A stretch of DNA of 64,000 nt. It comes from Shewanella oneidensis MR-1. Its GTDB lineage: Bacteria > Pseudomonadota > Gammaproteobacteria > Enterobacterales > Shewanellaceae. Shown here one piece after another: positions 35,668-44,636 of this stretch. Below the pieces are notes generated by a model, which was not told where the DNA came from, searched no databases, and worked only from the letters and a program-made list of their open reading frames with translations. Where the stretch lies: the NCBI RefSeq assembly GCF_000146165.2, contig NC_004347.2, positions 1,612,001-1,676,000 on the forward strand. The letters are read 5' to 3'. The first letter of the stretch is position 1. Each line of letters starts with the position of its first letter. The position numbers and the translations under genes were made by a program.

Positions 35668-38600
35668 CTAGCCGAAGTCTTTTTCACCTTTTATCACTGC
35701 TGGATGGCCACAAATTGCTTTAGCGGTATGCATCCCCGCCATCGTGGCGGCTTCAACACATCCGGCATTGAGGCCAGTTTTAATCCAGTCGCCCGTCATG
35801 TACAAATTGTCGATCCCCGTTCCATCCGTGGTTATCCGGTATTGTGAACTGCCTTTGACCGATAACACATAACGTTCGGAAGGGTCCACGTTCGCCCGCC
35901 AATATTGGCTATCAAATCGTGCCTCGCCTTGGCGGTTTTGTTCATCATGTAACCATTCCCACGGGAAGGTGTCGCCAACATGCTGCCATAGCTTATGAAT
36001 TTCTGTATTGAGTTGGTGGATGGCTCCCGCCTTGGCTTCGGCTGTTTTACGTTGCTGGAAGCCTACATCTGTGTGCGGTGGATAAACATCAACGGGCAAA
36101 GCCGAGCAGAAATAACTGGCATTTTTAGGCTCAGTGCCACGCCAGTCTTCCTTATCGAGTAATTGATCCATAGAGGCCCAAGTATCGAAGGGTTCGGTAA
36201 ATCCTGATAAAACTGGCTGCTCGCTATCTTCTGAATAATTTGGCCAACCTATTCCGTTAAGATCTTGGTCCATCCACAGTTGATAGGCTTGGGTCGCTAC
36301 TGCCTGCACTTTATCTACGCAGGTTTTTAGTGCCGGACTCTGCGCCATGACTTCACTAGCCACATGAGGAACCGAGCCGATTGACAGGCCAAAAATCACT
36401 TTGTCGAAGTCTACTCCTTTGACCAGACGTTTTTTCGGCAGTGCTTGGCCAAATTGTGCCTCGTAGAGATTGTCCCAATCGCTCCAAAAGTGTTCGAGAT
36501 TAATATCATGGGCTTTTAGCAGCGCCGCTTGGGCGGCATTAAGTTGCTCATAATTAGGTGTGCTTGGCCAGCAGGCTAAGCCCTTTACATCCACCAAAGG
36601 ATTGTAGTTCTCTACCGAAGGATTAAGTGCGATTTGCTCTGTGATTTCAATCGCTTGAATACTGTTGTTACGACATTCTAGATTGTCGACTCGATTGAAA
36701 AAGTGGAAGTTGACCCCGCGACGTTTTAGCACTTCATAGTAGGGGGTAAAGACCACATCGCCCATGCCGGCCTGCATTTTCCACATGATCCCACCTTGAT
36801 AACAAAGGGCGATGCGCAACATTGAACGAATAATTGTCCCCGCTTCGACATTGGGTTTATCAAAATTGCCTTTCTCGTAGGCAAAAACAAGATCATAGAA
36901 ACCGCGCACAGGCGCACTATCGACAGTGTATTTTTGGCTGGCGCCGTGTTTGGTTAGCCATTCGCGGTAATCATAGTCATTGATGGCATCGAAGCCTTTT
37001 TCAAACACATTATCGACAAACATGCCTTTTAATATGGTCAGCCCCAAGTCAACGGCGATATACAGATGGCGCAATTCGTCATTGGTGTCTAAATGGTCGG
37101 TAAAGCGTTTAACGAGTCGTTGGTGCAGGGCATCGACGGCGGATTCGACCAGTCCATCATCGCTCTCGCTATGCACATTCTCATCACACTCACGGCCAAT
37201 CATCTGATTAAAATGGCATTCTAATTTATCGCCAAGGGCATCGAGGGATTCCATGGCATCTTCAACTGAATCTTCTAATTTATCCTTAAGTTGCTCAAAC
37301 CAGCGAGTATCGAGCCAGTTTTTAGGTGTCTCCATAGCCTTTTCATCGGCTTCGAGTAAGGTGTCCATATCCTTAAGCCACTCTTTTATCCATGCAAAGG
37401 CGGCTTTAACGACCTTCCAGAAGGTTAAGGTTTCAGTGCCATCCCCAGGGGTCCCTGGGAGCGATGGGAAAGTGATAGGCCAACTGACGGAGCGACCATT
37501 GATTTCCTCCTGAAGCACAATAAAGTGATGGGGCTTAAAGGCATCTAAAAAGGTTGCTAGTGGCGCTTGGGCGGGACGATCTAATTCTTCATAGGCTTTA
37601 CGCATCAAGGCGAAGGCATTTTGATAAAACCCGAACCAGATATGTAAACCATGTTCTTCAATACGTTGCCCCATCGCTGCATTGCGACCGCTTGCTCCTT
37701 TTCCACCGATTCGCCAACCTAATTGATAGATATCAATCTCATATTGATTTTGCCAACCAGGTTTATCTGTGAGGTAGCAAGCTGCGGTCATGGCGGCGAC
37801 ACCGCCACCGAGAATGGCAATTTTCTGTTTTTTGATTTCAGAGTTATCCACGAGCACTTCGCCCGGTGGCACTTCAAAGTCAAAGTTCACATGATAGGGC
37901 AGTAACACGTGTTGCTCGCCAAGTTCAACCCCGAGAGTGTCTTTGAGCGGGAAGCTGGCATTGTCAAAAAGGGTGGCGACAAAGTCATTTTCCAGCAGTG
38001 CAACGCTGTGTACTTTATTAACCTTAGCGGGCGATGCGGTAATCGCCTGATAAACGGCTTTTTGGCCTGAAGCATCTGGGAACTGCTTTAAAAATACTTG
38101 ATCGATAGCGGGCTTAAACAGTAGATGGAAGAGTTGCTCTTCACCGAGTTTATCAAGCTCTGGAATAAAATCTGTTTGTTCCTTAAAGAGTTTCCAGGTT
38201 TGGGTTATCGCTTCGACGGTTGAAAGCTGCGCCTCTGGTTTCGCATTACAATTCACCTCAAGCAGCGGATGCATGGCAAGCTCTGTGTCAGGGCTAAAAT
38301 GTAAAAAGCTTTTTGCGGCAAGGGAGAGGCGAGTTAACGGCTGACCGGCCGCGGGCATAGTGTATTCACACAAATACTTAGGATAACCAAATAGCTCTCG
38401 GCCATTGATTAAGGCCATCGCATCGTTTACCCAGATATGCAGCGGCTGAAAATACACATGGCTGATTTTTGTACTGCTGCTATTGTCCTGACGGCCGACC
38501 ATAACCCAAGTGATAATATCGGTTTCTTGGATCCAGCCCTTTGCTCTATCTGTGGGGTAGTCTGAATAAGCTTTTTCGATCTGAGTAAAGGTGGTCAATA

Positions 38601-38793
38601 CATAGGGCGACAAGACTTTAAAGTACATGGCGCTACCGGCCACTTGATTCAGTGTGTTATCTATTGAGCGTTGAAGATTTGCGAGTTTCCCCTTGAGAAA
38701 AAAACCGTACATATCGGCTTTATTCAACACTAAGGGAGAGTGCATTAACATGCTGCCTTGAGGATAGATAAAATCAGGGCGTTGTTTTTCCAT
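35668..38793 (-). CDS. Fusion protein: acetoacetate decarboxylase-like domain plus FAD-dependent oxidoreductase
   Basis: A 1041-residue protein with AGGA 7 bases before its ATG. Residues 1 to about 300 resemble the acetoacetate decarboxylase superfamily (VYFQPLHIWVNDAMALINGRELFGYPKYLCEYTMP, like the family's GREIYGFPKK region). Residues from about 325 begin a Rossmann fold, KIAILGGGVAAMTAACYLTD (GxGxxA/G at 329), then YQLGWRIGGKGASGRN and EEHGLHIWFGFYQNAF. This is the layout of FAD-dependent desaturases and amine oxidases such as carotenoid or hydroxysqualene enzymes. The C-terminus has the FAD-closing motif NLYMTGDWIKTGLNAGCVEAATMAGMHTA. No signal peptide. The reaction is unknown; I infer an oxidoreductase acting on a lipid or isoprenoid-like substrate. 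It has no operon partner. Confidence 0.8.
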   Translation of the reverse strand: MEKQRPDFIYPQGSMLMHSPLVLNKADMYGFFLKGKLANLQRSIDNTLNQVAGSAMYFKVLSPYVLTTFTQIEKAYSDYPTDRAKGWIQETDIITWVMVGRQDNSSSTKISHVYFQPLHIWVNDAMALINGRELFGYPKYLCEYTMPAAGQPLTRLSLAAKSFLHFSPDTELAMHPLLEVNCNAKPEAQLSTVEAITQTWKLFKEQTDFIPELDKLGEEQLFHLLFKPAIDQVFLKQFPDASGQKAVYQAITASPAKVNKVHSVALLENDFVATLFDNASFPLKDTLGVELGEQHVLLPYHVNFDFEVPPGEVLVDNSEIKKQKIAILGGGVAAMTAACYLTDKPGWQNQYEIDIYQLGWRIGGKGASGRNAAMGQRIEEHGLHIWFGFYQNAFALMRKAYEELDRPAQAPLATFLDAFKPHHFIVLQEEINGRSVSWPITFPSLPGTPGDGTETLTFWKVVKAAFAWIKEWLKDMDTLLEADEKAMETPKNWLDTRWFEQLKDKLEDSVEDAMESLDALGDKLECHFNQMIGRECDENVHSESDDGLVESAVDALHQRLVKRFTDHLDTNDELRHLYIAVDLGLTILKGMFVDNVFEKGFDAINDYDYREWLTKHGASQKYTVDSAPVRGFYDLVFAYEKGNFDKPNVEAGTIIRSMLRIALCYQGGIMWKMQAGMGDVVFTPYYEVLKRRGVNFHFFNRVDNLECRNNSIQAIEITEQIALNPSVENYNPLVDVKGLACWPSTPNYEQLNAAQAALLKAHDINLEHFWSDWDNLYEAQFGQALPKKRLVKGVDFDKVIFGLSIGSVPHVASEVMAQSPALKTCVDKVQAVATQAYQLWMDQDLNGIGWPNYSEDSEQPVLSGFTEPFDTWASMDQLLDKEDWRGTEPKNASYFCSALPVDVYPPHTDVGFQQRKTAEAKAGAIHQLNTEIHKLWQHVGDTFPWEWLHDEQNRQGEARFDSQYWRANVDPSERYVLSVKGSSQYRITTDGTGIDNLYMTGDWIKTGLNAGCVEAATMAGMHTAKAICGHPAVIKGEKDFG

Positions 38794-38862
38794 GGGATCA
38801 TCCTTTAAACCCGTTAATATGTGTAAGGTAGCTAACCTCAGTTCGGGATAATAAATGTATAT

Positions 38863-39048
38863 TTAACAGCTACTTGCACCGTTTACTGCGTTGAGTTTAC
38901 TTGCAATAGGTTCGCTATTGACGCGTAAATTCACCTTGCTATCAGCGCAAAGCGTAAGTTTGCGTGTAACTACTTGAGTTTTTGCTTTGTTGATTGCATT
39001 TATCCATCTCTTAACCCGAGTTAAAGTGAGTAATGGAGATGAATGCAT
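38863..39048 (-). CDS. Possible small protein (61 aa), uncertain
   Basis: Open frame from an ATG at 39046-39048 with AGGG about 8 bases upstream, ending TAA at 38863. The product is basic, with Lys/Arg-rich middle (VKRWINAINKAKTQVVTRKLTL), and matches no family I know. It is the only candidate in the 438-base stretch 38794-39231, which otherwise shows just AT-rich DNA and an imperfect inverted repeat (ATGCATTCATCTC against GAGATGGATAAATGCA) over the start of this frame. It may be spurious. Confidence 0.3.
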   Translation of the reverse strand: MHSSPLLTLTRVKRWINAINKAKTQVVTRKLTLCADSKVNLRVNSEPIASKLNAVNGASSC

Positions 39049-39231
39049 TAACAAACCCTAAAAAGCATAGGGTAAATAAACTAATTAGCCTATTGATTTT
39101 ACAATTGAATTAAAAAAAAAGCAGAAGGGAAATATTCGAATTAACTAGCAAGTTGGAGTGGCTCCAACTTGCTGGGATTTGACTGGCTTGGTAAAGCTCG
39201 AATTTGCTAAGGCAAACGGGTCGTTGGTCGG

Positions 39232-39390
39232 TTACTTCGATTTATGCTGATAGAAATCCACCTCTGCATCATCTGAATAACGGCGCTTAGTATCCCTGCG
39301 ACGTTGTTTTACGCGTTTGTTTTTTTGCTTACCTTTGACGTTATCGCCCCATGGCGCATCATCGTCTTCAAATTCATAGGAGTGTGACAT
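39232..39390 (-). CDS. Small basic hypothetical protein (52 aa)
   Basis: ATG at 39388-39390, TAA at 39232-39234. The product begins MSHSYEFEDDDAPWGDNV, has a strongly basic middle (KGKQKNKRVKQRRRDTKRR) and an acidic-aromatic end (DDAEVDFYQHKSK). GGA lies about 11 bases upstream. The acidic-basic-acidic layout and clean start and stop suggest a real small protein, perhaps nucleic-acid or ribosome associated, but no family is recognised. It is separated from its neighbours by the MITE on one side and an AT-rich region on the other. Confidence 0.6.
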   Translation of the reverse strand: MSHSYEFEDDDAPWGDNVKGKQKNKRVKQRRRDTKRRYSDDAEVDFYQHKSK

Positions 39391-39680
39391 GGTCAAAATT
39401 CCAAAAATATCTGTGCCATTCTCAGCACTCGATCTTTTTACCCAAAGGTGCGATTAAGCTAAAGTGAAATATTTAATCACTGATGGTGAAAAGTTTTGTT
39501 CAACAAGGGGCTCGGACGAGTTAAAGAACGCTTTTAGGGATTTGATTGTGGTGCGTATGGTTTATCTTAATGATTATTAAATGAATAAATTAACTGACTC
39601 GTTAATCTGATAAGTCATGTGAAAAATGGCACTCAGGGAATGAGTGCCAAGTTCTGATAAAAAATAAGGAGTTAGTGCTA

Positions 39681-39959
39681 GGGCGTGTTGACGTTTCAGG
39701 GTTATTTTTGCAGCAATTTGGCTGGCTTTTATGCAAGGCAAAGTCCGTGCAGTGTAGTTATTCTACATAAACGGACGATAACGCGGCAGAAAAGCCAGCC
39801 AAATGCTGCCCGAAGGGCTCGTCTGGCAAGCCCGTGCTCCTACTTTCTGTCATAAGAGCAGCTCGTCATGTGAGTCGAATAACTACACATCATTCCTCGT
39901 TTCGCGAGCACGAGCTTGCCAGAACGAACAAAATTTAATCTCGAAACGTCAACACGCCC
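39681..39959 (+). mobile_element. MITE copy 1 (279 bp)
   Basis: The ends are perfect inverted repeats GGGCGTGTTGACGTTTC / GAAACGTCAACACGCCC, with TA on both sides (39679-39680 and 39960-39961). Internal inverted repeats include ATTTGGCTGGCTTTT / AAAAGCCAGCCAAAT and a hairpin GTCCGT...TGTAG-TTATT-CTACA...ACGGAC. No transposase gene. The right end provides the last base of the stop codon of the methyltransferase gene. Copies 2 (49344-49622) and 3 (53726-53965) share its sequence. Confidence 0.9.
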
Positions 39960-41335
39960 TAGTGTTTACGTTGCATTCGTGCGACAAACATCCCATCTGT
40001 GTTGGCTTCGAAGGGCCACACGGTCAACATTTCTGTTTGTTCACCGGTAAAAGGGTGGCGTATCGGCACTAAGTTGAACTCTGGGTGTTGTTGCAAAAAG
40101 GCTGAAACGACTTCTTCGTTTTCAACGGGTGATAGTGAGCAAGTGGCGTAGATTAAGGTTCCGCCCGCTTTTACTGCTTGGCTGCTGCGGCTTAAAATAT
40201 CGAGCTGTAACGTTGCTTTATCCATCACGGCGTCAAGTGTATCGAGCCAGCGCATATCTGGGTTACGGCGCCATGTGCCCGTGCAGCTGCAGGGGGCATC
40301 GACTAATACCCCATCAAAATAGTTGGCGGCCACGGGAAGGGCATCACTGCGCCAGCGCGCAATGCTGATCCCATCAAACTGTGCTCGCTGCGCGCGTTTG
40401 CTGAGCTCTTCTAAGGCGTTGGCGCGAATATCCGATGACACTATGCTGCCCTGTAATGGCGTATGTTGCTTGGTTGCGGCCGTTTGCATTAACGAACGCA
40501 ATTGCAGGGTTTTCCCCCCAGCGCCACTGCAGGCATCCCACCAGTGTTGCCAAGGCTCAGGTGCACAAATTTGGCCTATTACCTGTGAGGCTAAATCTTG
40601 GATCTCAATGTTACCTTCTTTGTAGAGGGTAATTTCATTGAGATTCATACTTTTACTGCCAAGATTGATCGCATCTTCAAAAAATGGACTGAGACTCGCT
40701 TCAATGCCTAATGCTTGCAATTGGCTCACCGCAGTTTGGCTGTTTATGCTCTGTGCTCGCCCCCAAATAGGCGGACGGCTTGACATGGCTTCTATCAAAT
40801 TGGGGCGGCGCTTTGCATCAATGGGACAAACCTGCCAAAACCACTCGGGTAACAAATCTGTCAGTTCCAAGACTACCTGAGGGAATAATTGCCGAACTAA
40901 CGCCAACTTATCCGTGAGATTGTTAACGGGAATGGATTGTAAGCGTTGATAATCGTGAGTCGATTGAGAGAGTTCATGCCACGCTTGGGCAATGTCTTGC
41001 CAAGGGTGCGCTTCAAGTAAGGCGCTGGCGCTCAGCATGGCAAAGAAGTGAGCAGCCTGCTGATGATCGCCTGCGGCTTTAAACCAGCCCCACCAACGGA
41101 ACAGGCTAAATAGCGATTCGCGGATGACTTTGCGATCCTTCGAACCGTGCTTTTTATGTTCCCTAAAGTAGTTCGCTAACACTCGGTCAGCGGGTTGCTT
41201 TGCGCTTAAAATCTCATCAAACAACAACTTAGTGGTATTGGCATAGCTCATCGCGCGTTTTTGTGCGGGCGTTTGCGGTTCGATATTAAAAGCGGAGTGA
41301 ATAGTGGTAGATGATAAGCCGTTTGGATTGCCCAT
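39959..41335 (-). CDS. RsmB-like rRNA (cytosine-5) methyltransferase
   Basis: SAM-dependent RNA m5C methyltransferase of the NOL1/NOP2/Sun (RsmB/Fmu) family. The N-terminal helical domain (NTTKLLFDEILSAKQPADRVLANYFREHKKHGSKDRKVIRE) precedes the catalytic domain with WWDACSGAGGKTLQLRSLM (SAM loop), DAPCSCTGTWRRNPDMRW (motif IV Pro-Cys) and LIYATCSLSPVENEEVV (motif VI catalytic Thr-Cys-Ser). The C-terminus is short (MFVARMQRKH). Three starts are possible: TTG 41419, ATG 41335 with AGG 8 bases before it, and ATG 41251 at MSYANTT, which looks like the conserved N-terminus. The target base is not known; it differs from standard RsmB by lacking the NusB-like start. Stop codon TAG is completed by the MITE. 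Confidence 0.85.
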   Translation of the reverse strand: MGNPNGLSSTTIHSAFNIEPQTPAQKRAMSYANTTKLLFDEILSAKQPADRVLANYFREHKKHGSKDRKVIRESLFSLFRWWGWFKAAGDHQQAAHFFAMLSASALLEAHPWQDIAQAWHELSQSTHDYQRLQSIPVNNLTDKLALVRQLFPQVVLELTDLLPEWFWQVCPIDAKRRPNLIEAMSSRPPIWGRAQSINSQTAVSQLQALGIEASLSPFFEDAINLGSKSMNLNEITLYKEGNIEIQDLASQVIGQICAPEPWQHWWDACSGAGGKTLQLRSLMQTAATKQHTPLQGSIVSSDIRANALEELSKRAQRAQFDGISIARWRSDALPVAANYFDGVLVDAPCSCTGTWRRNPDMRWLDTLDAVMDKATLQLDILSRSSQAVKAGGTLIYATCSLSPVENEEVVSAFLQQHPEFNLVPIRHPFTGEQTEMLTVWPFEANTDGMFVARMQRKH

Positions 41336-41465
41336 AAAGTTAGCCTGAAAAGTGGCTTGGCCCTGTTGAGTGACTCGCAGCCTAGAGGAAGAGCCTAGTG
41401 GCGGAACATGGCCAAGCAAAAATAAGTGGCGCAGAGTGTAGCAGTTTTGCGTATTTCTGGCAGTA

Positions 41466-41492
41466 AAAAAGCCCCAATCGTTGATTGAGGCT
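41466..41492 (-). terminator. Terminator after the first glutathione S-transferase gene
   Basis: On the minus strand AGCCTCAATC-AAC-GATTGGGGCT is followed by TTTTTTAC, 30 bases after the stop. Confidence 0.85.
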
Positions 41493-41522
41493 TGGTGAGG
41501 AGATTGAAAAGCTTAAGGAGCG

Positions 41523-42191
41523 TTACTTAGTCACCATCTTTTGAATTTGCTTTGCACGCTCTTCATCCGTCATTATGGCGGGTGGCGGGGTCACAATGCC
41601 CTTTTGGCATGCGGGTCTCAGGGCTAATTCGTCTAACCAACGTTGTAAGTGGGATAGACCTACCATATTGATACCACTCCATTCATGGATACGTACCCAA
41701 GGCCAAGTCGCAATATCGGCAATAGTGTATTCATCACCCGCAAGATATTGATGTTTGGCTAATTGAGTGTCCATTACCTCAAACAAACGTCGACCTTCTT
41801 TTTGGTAACGTTCTATCGCTGCAGGGATTTTTTCAGGGAAGTAACGGTAGAATACGTTCGCTTGACCCATCATAGGGCCAACGCCGCTCATCTGGAACAT
41901 CAGCCATTGAATGACTTGAGAGCGTTTTTTCGGATCGGCAGGTAGAAATTGACCGGTTTTTTCCGCCAGATAAAGCAGGATCGCACCAGATTCGAACACC
42001 ACAAAGTCATCGTTATCTCTGTCAATAATCGCTGGAATACGGCCATTAGGGTTAATGGCTAGAAACTCGGGCTGCTTTTGTTCGTTGGTGCTGAAATCTA
42101 ACTTATGTACTCGATAATCGAGCCCCATTTCTTCGAGTGCGATGGAGATTTTAAAGCCGTTTGGGGTAGCGGCGGTATATAAATCAATCAT
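41523..42191 (-). CDS. Glutathione S-transferase family protein (YfcG/Nu-class-like)
   Basis: Cytoplasmic GST-fold protein of 222 residues. The thioredoxin-like N-terminal domain reads [33 protein letters not shown], with the Thr/Asn start pattern of YfcG-type disulfide-bond reductases. [11 protein letters not shown] holds the cis-Pro and [14 protein letters not shown] the glutathione-binding Glu-Ser. The helical C-terminal domain includes [16 protein letters not shown] and the N-capping motif [11 protein letters not shown]. It follows a second GST gene by 62 bases in the same direction, so the two may be co-transcribed, though AT-rich spacing leaves room for a promoter. Confidence 0.9.
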   Translation of the reverse strand: MIDLYTAATPNGFKISIALEEMGLDYRVHKLDFSTNEQKQPEFLAINPNGRIPAIIDRDNDDFVVFESGAILLYLAEKTGQFLPADPKKRSQVIQWLMFQMSGVGPMMGQANVFYRYFPEKIPAAIERYQKEGRRLFEVMDTQLAKHQYLAGDEYTIADIATWPWVRIHEWSGINMVGLSHLQRWLDELALRPACQKGIVTPPPAIMTDEERAKQIQKMVTK

Positions 42192-42253
42192 AGTAATCCT
42201 TTAAGTCTTGACTCGTTGATACTGAACCTAGACGCCTAATCAAGGCGTTGCTG

Positions 42254-42880
42254 TTAGTTTTTGGGGTTAAGCGACACTATCGCAGGGCGCTGTGCCATTG
42301 TCGCAAACCAAGCCTGAATATGGGGCAAGGAATCATCCACCAGAATATCTAAGTTTTTAATAAAGCTGATAAAAACATATGCGGTAATATCCGCGATCGT
42401 AAAGTTATCGCCCGCCACATAGCTTGATTGGGCTAATTGTTGGTCCAAGGTTGGCAGGAAGTCAATGACCCGTTGGCGTGATTCTGCGCCCCATGCTTCG
42501 ATGCAATTTTCTCTATCTTTATAGATACCGGTTAGGTTTCTAAAGGCTTGAAAGCCAACCATCAGACCTTGCAACTCAATGATACGTTGCCACATTTCTA
42601 CTTTGGCACGCTCTAGCGGATTGTTACCGAATAGTGACGTTTCACTGGGATGGATTTCTTCTAGGTAGCGGCAAATGGCGACAGATTCACACAGATAGTT
42701 GCCATCATCAAGTTCGAGCAGGGGAATACGGCCATTGATACTTTTGGCTTTAAATTCGGGATTGAGATTTTCACCGCTGCGAATATCCACATTAACTCTT
42801 GGAATAACAATACCTTTTTCTGCGAGGAAAATACTGACGCGTCTTGCGCTAGGCGTAGGTGCTAATTCGTATAACTTCAT
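42254..42880 (-). CDS. Glutathione S-transferase family protein
   Basis: 208 residues from the ATG at 42878-42880, which has AAGGAAA upstream; the longer frame to 42922 has no such signal. N-terminal thioredoxin fold MKLYELAPTPSARRVSIFLAEKGI, then NGRIPLLELDDGNYLCESVAICRYLEE with the Pro and Glu-Ser contacts to glutathione. The C-terminal helical domain holds AGDNFTIADITAYVFI. The Ser in PTPSARR is the likely catalytic or glutathione-stabilising residue. It lies back to back with a TetR regulator across 155 bases and is the probable regulatory target. Confidence 0.9.
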   Translation of the reverse strand: MKLYELAPTPSARRVSIFLAEKGIVIPRVNVDIRSGENLNPEFKAKSINGRIPLLELDDGNYLCESVAICRYLEEIHPSETSLFGNNPLERAKVEMWQRIIELQGLMVGFQAFRNLTGIYKDRENCIEAWGAESRQRVIDFLPTLDQQLAQSSYVAGDNFTIADITAYVFISFIKNLDILVDDSLPHIQAWFATMAQRPAIVSLNPKN

Positions 42881-43035
42881 GGCATTTCCTTGTTCTGATG
42901 AGGATGTGCTGCCAAATAGCACTTTAACGGAACGATCGGTTAGGATAGAATTTACGCCATATCTAAACGGTCAGTCAAGAATGTTTTTGTCCTATGATAT
43001 TTCGTTTACCACTTGAATAACGTTAGGTTTCGTCC

Positions 43036-43647
43036 ATGGCTCGTAGCTGTAACTTTGATAGACAAGAAAAGCTCATCCTCGCAATGGAACTCTTTTGGCG
43101 GAAGGGTTTTGCCGAAACCTCGATTGCCGATCTGGTTGAGCATTTAGGCATTAATCGCTTTAGTTTGTATAACAGCTTTGGCGATAAACAGAGTTTGTAT
43201 CGCGAATGCCTGCGGTTTTACCTCGACCATTTTTCCTTTGGAACACAGGAACAATTGTTGCATCCGCAGGCTGGACTCGTAGACATTCTGACTTATCTCG
43301 CGCGATTTGTGGCCTTACAGCGTGAGCAAAAGTACGGTTGTTTTATGCAGAATGCGCTAATGGAAAAGTGTCTCGATGATGATTGTGTGCAGCAGGAATG
43401 CCAGCGGCGGTTTGCACAATTGCAATCGACTTTTACTCAAGTATTAACGCACAGTCAATCGCAGGGCGAGTTAAGCTTATCGGTTCAACCTGAGGCGTTA
43501 GCGGCTTTTTTAGTGCTGCAATTACAAGGAATTAGAGTGCTAGGTAAGGCGAAGGAATATACCTTGTTGGATAATGCATTTGGGGTATTAAGCGAATATC
43601 TTAAGCGTCTTGCGTTGACGCCACTTAACCCCGTTGACGGGGAATAG
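43036..43647 (+). CDS. TetR/AcrR-family transcriptional regulator
   Basis: 203 residues. The N-terminal DNA-binding domain is AMELFWRKGFAETSIADLVEHLGINRFSLYNSFGDKQSLYRECL, the standard TetR helix-turn-helix with Tyr in the recognition helix. The C-terminal half (LARFVALQREQKYGCFMQNALMEK) resembles AcuR/NemR-type regulators that sense electrophiles. It diverges from the GST gene, so I infer that it represses the GST genes and itself. Short partly symmetrical words lie between the genes (AACGATCGGTTAG at about 42929 and CTAAACGGTCAGTC at about 42963), which could be operators; they are only suggestive. Confidence 0.88.
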   Translation: MARSCNFDRQEKLILAMELFWRKGFAETSIADLVEHLGINRFSLYNSFGDKQSLYRECLRFYLDHFSFGTQEQLLHPQAGLVDILTYLARFVALQREQKYGCFMQNALMEKCLDDDCVQQECQRRFAQLQSTFTQVLTHSQSQGELSLSVQPEALAAFLVLQLQGIRVLGKAKEYTLLDNAFGVLSEYLKRLALTPLNPVDGE

Positions 43648-43672
43648 GGGGCCGAGGAGAAAACGATAAAGG

Positions 43673-43697
43673 GGAGGCCAAGTAAATGCTTGGCCTC
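43673..43697. terminator. Bidirectional terminator between TetR and DUF2461 genes
   Basis: GAGGCCAAG / CTTGGCCTC stem with a seven-base loop, between convergent genes; U tails are poor, so efficiency is uncertain. Confidence 0.6.
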
Positions 43698-43712
43698 GTC
43701 AACTGCAAAAAT

Positions 43713-44420
43713 TTAAAAGTCCAATTCGAGGGCAAAACACAAGTAAGCCATTAACTGGCTACAATGGGCTAATTGCTCGGCGCAGTAGTGGACGGCATCC
43801 CGTTGGCAGAGCCGCTCAAAGGGAATATTTTTTACCGCAATAAAGTCTTTGCGCTTGAGCTCGGTTAGCATGGGGTGGTGTTTATCGAATCCCTTTGGCG
43901 GGCGAGTCAAGCTATCACCATCCATCATAAATCCATGGTTTGTTAAGCTTTGCAGTGCCTTTTTGTAGCCGTTGGGATTTTCATCAATACAAGTGCGAAT
44001 AGCATTGAGCGCCTTCGATTCGGGGTGCCAAATACCCGCGGCAATAAAACAACCGTCTTCGGCGATGTGCAAATATAGCCCTGGAGCATGCACATCTTTC
44101 CCCTGAAAATGTCGAAACTGGATCCCTATATTGGTTTTGTAGGGTGTTTTGTCCTTGCTAAAGCGGCTATCGCGCTGCGGGCGCATTAAGCTGCCACCGA
44201 CTTTTTTAGCTACCGCGGTTAGCCTTGGTGAAATCGCAATAATATGAGGCTGAATTTGCTCGATAAAACGCAGCGCGGGCGTTCTGATTGTATTCTCATA
44301 TTCATCTTGATGGGTTTTAAACCAGTCGCGGGAATTATGTTGGGCCAGTTGTTTGAGAAATTCTAAGCTGGCGACTGTAAATGCCCCTTCAGTCTGGGGG
44401 TGAGCGGTAAGCTTAGTCAT
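43713..44420 (-). CDS. DUF2461 family protein
   Basis: 235-residue cytoplasmic protein of the DUF2461 (TIGR02453) family. It shows the family's N-terminal pattern FLKQLAQHNSRDWFKTHQDEYE, then RLTAVAKKVGGSLMRPQRDSRFSKDKTPYKTNIGIQFRH and GLYLHIAEDGCFIAAGIWHPES, all conserved. Function is unknown in the whole family. The gene stands alone with its start facing the Fur-controlled receptor gene. Confidence 0.9.
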   Translation of the reverse strand: MTKLTAHPQTEGAFTVASLEFLKQLAQHNSRDWFKTHQDEYENTIRTPALRFIEQIQPHIIAISPRLTAVAKKVGGSLMRPQRDSRFSKDKTPYKTNIGIQFRHFQGKDVHAPGLYLHIAEDGCFIAAGIWHPESKALNAIRTCIDENPNGYKKALQSLTNHGFMMDGDSLTRPPKGFDKHHPMLTELKRKDFIAVKNIPFERLCQRDAVHYCAEQLAHCSQLMAYLCFALELDF

Positions 44421-44557
44421 ATTACTAAAACCTGTAATGTGCTTGAAAGAAGACCGTTTGATCGCCTTCGCAGCCGCAAGTGTACGTTCTTAAGGCTAGA
44501 TTCTTATGGTTTTTTTCTGCTTTTTCAATCTGTTTGTGATTTACATGTAAAACTATG

Positions 44558-44572
44558 TGAGAATTATTCTCA
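44558..44572. promoter_or_regulatory. Fur box of the TonB-dependent receptor gene
   Basis: TGAGAAT-T-ATTCTCA is a perfect 7-1-7 palindrome, the core form of Fur operators, 65 bases before the receptor start. Confidence 0.8.
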
Positions 44573-44636
44573 TCTTTGGCTTTGATGCCTATAATGCCGC
44601 CCTATTTTTTACATTTTGTATCAGGGGAGTGGGGCG

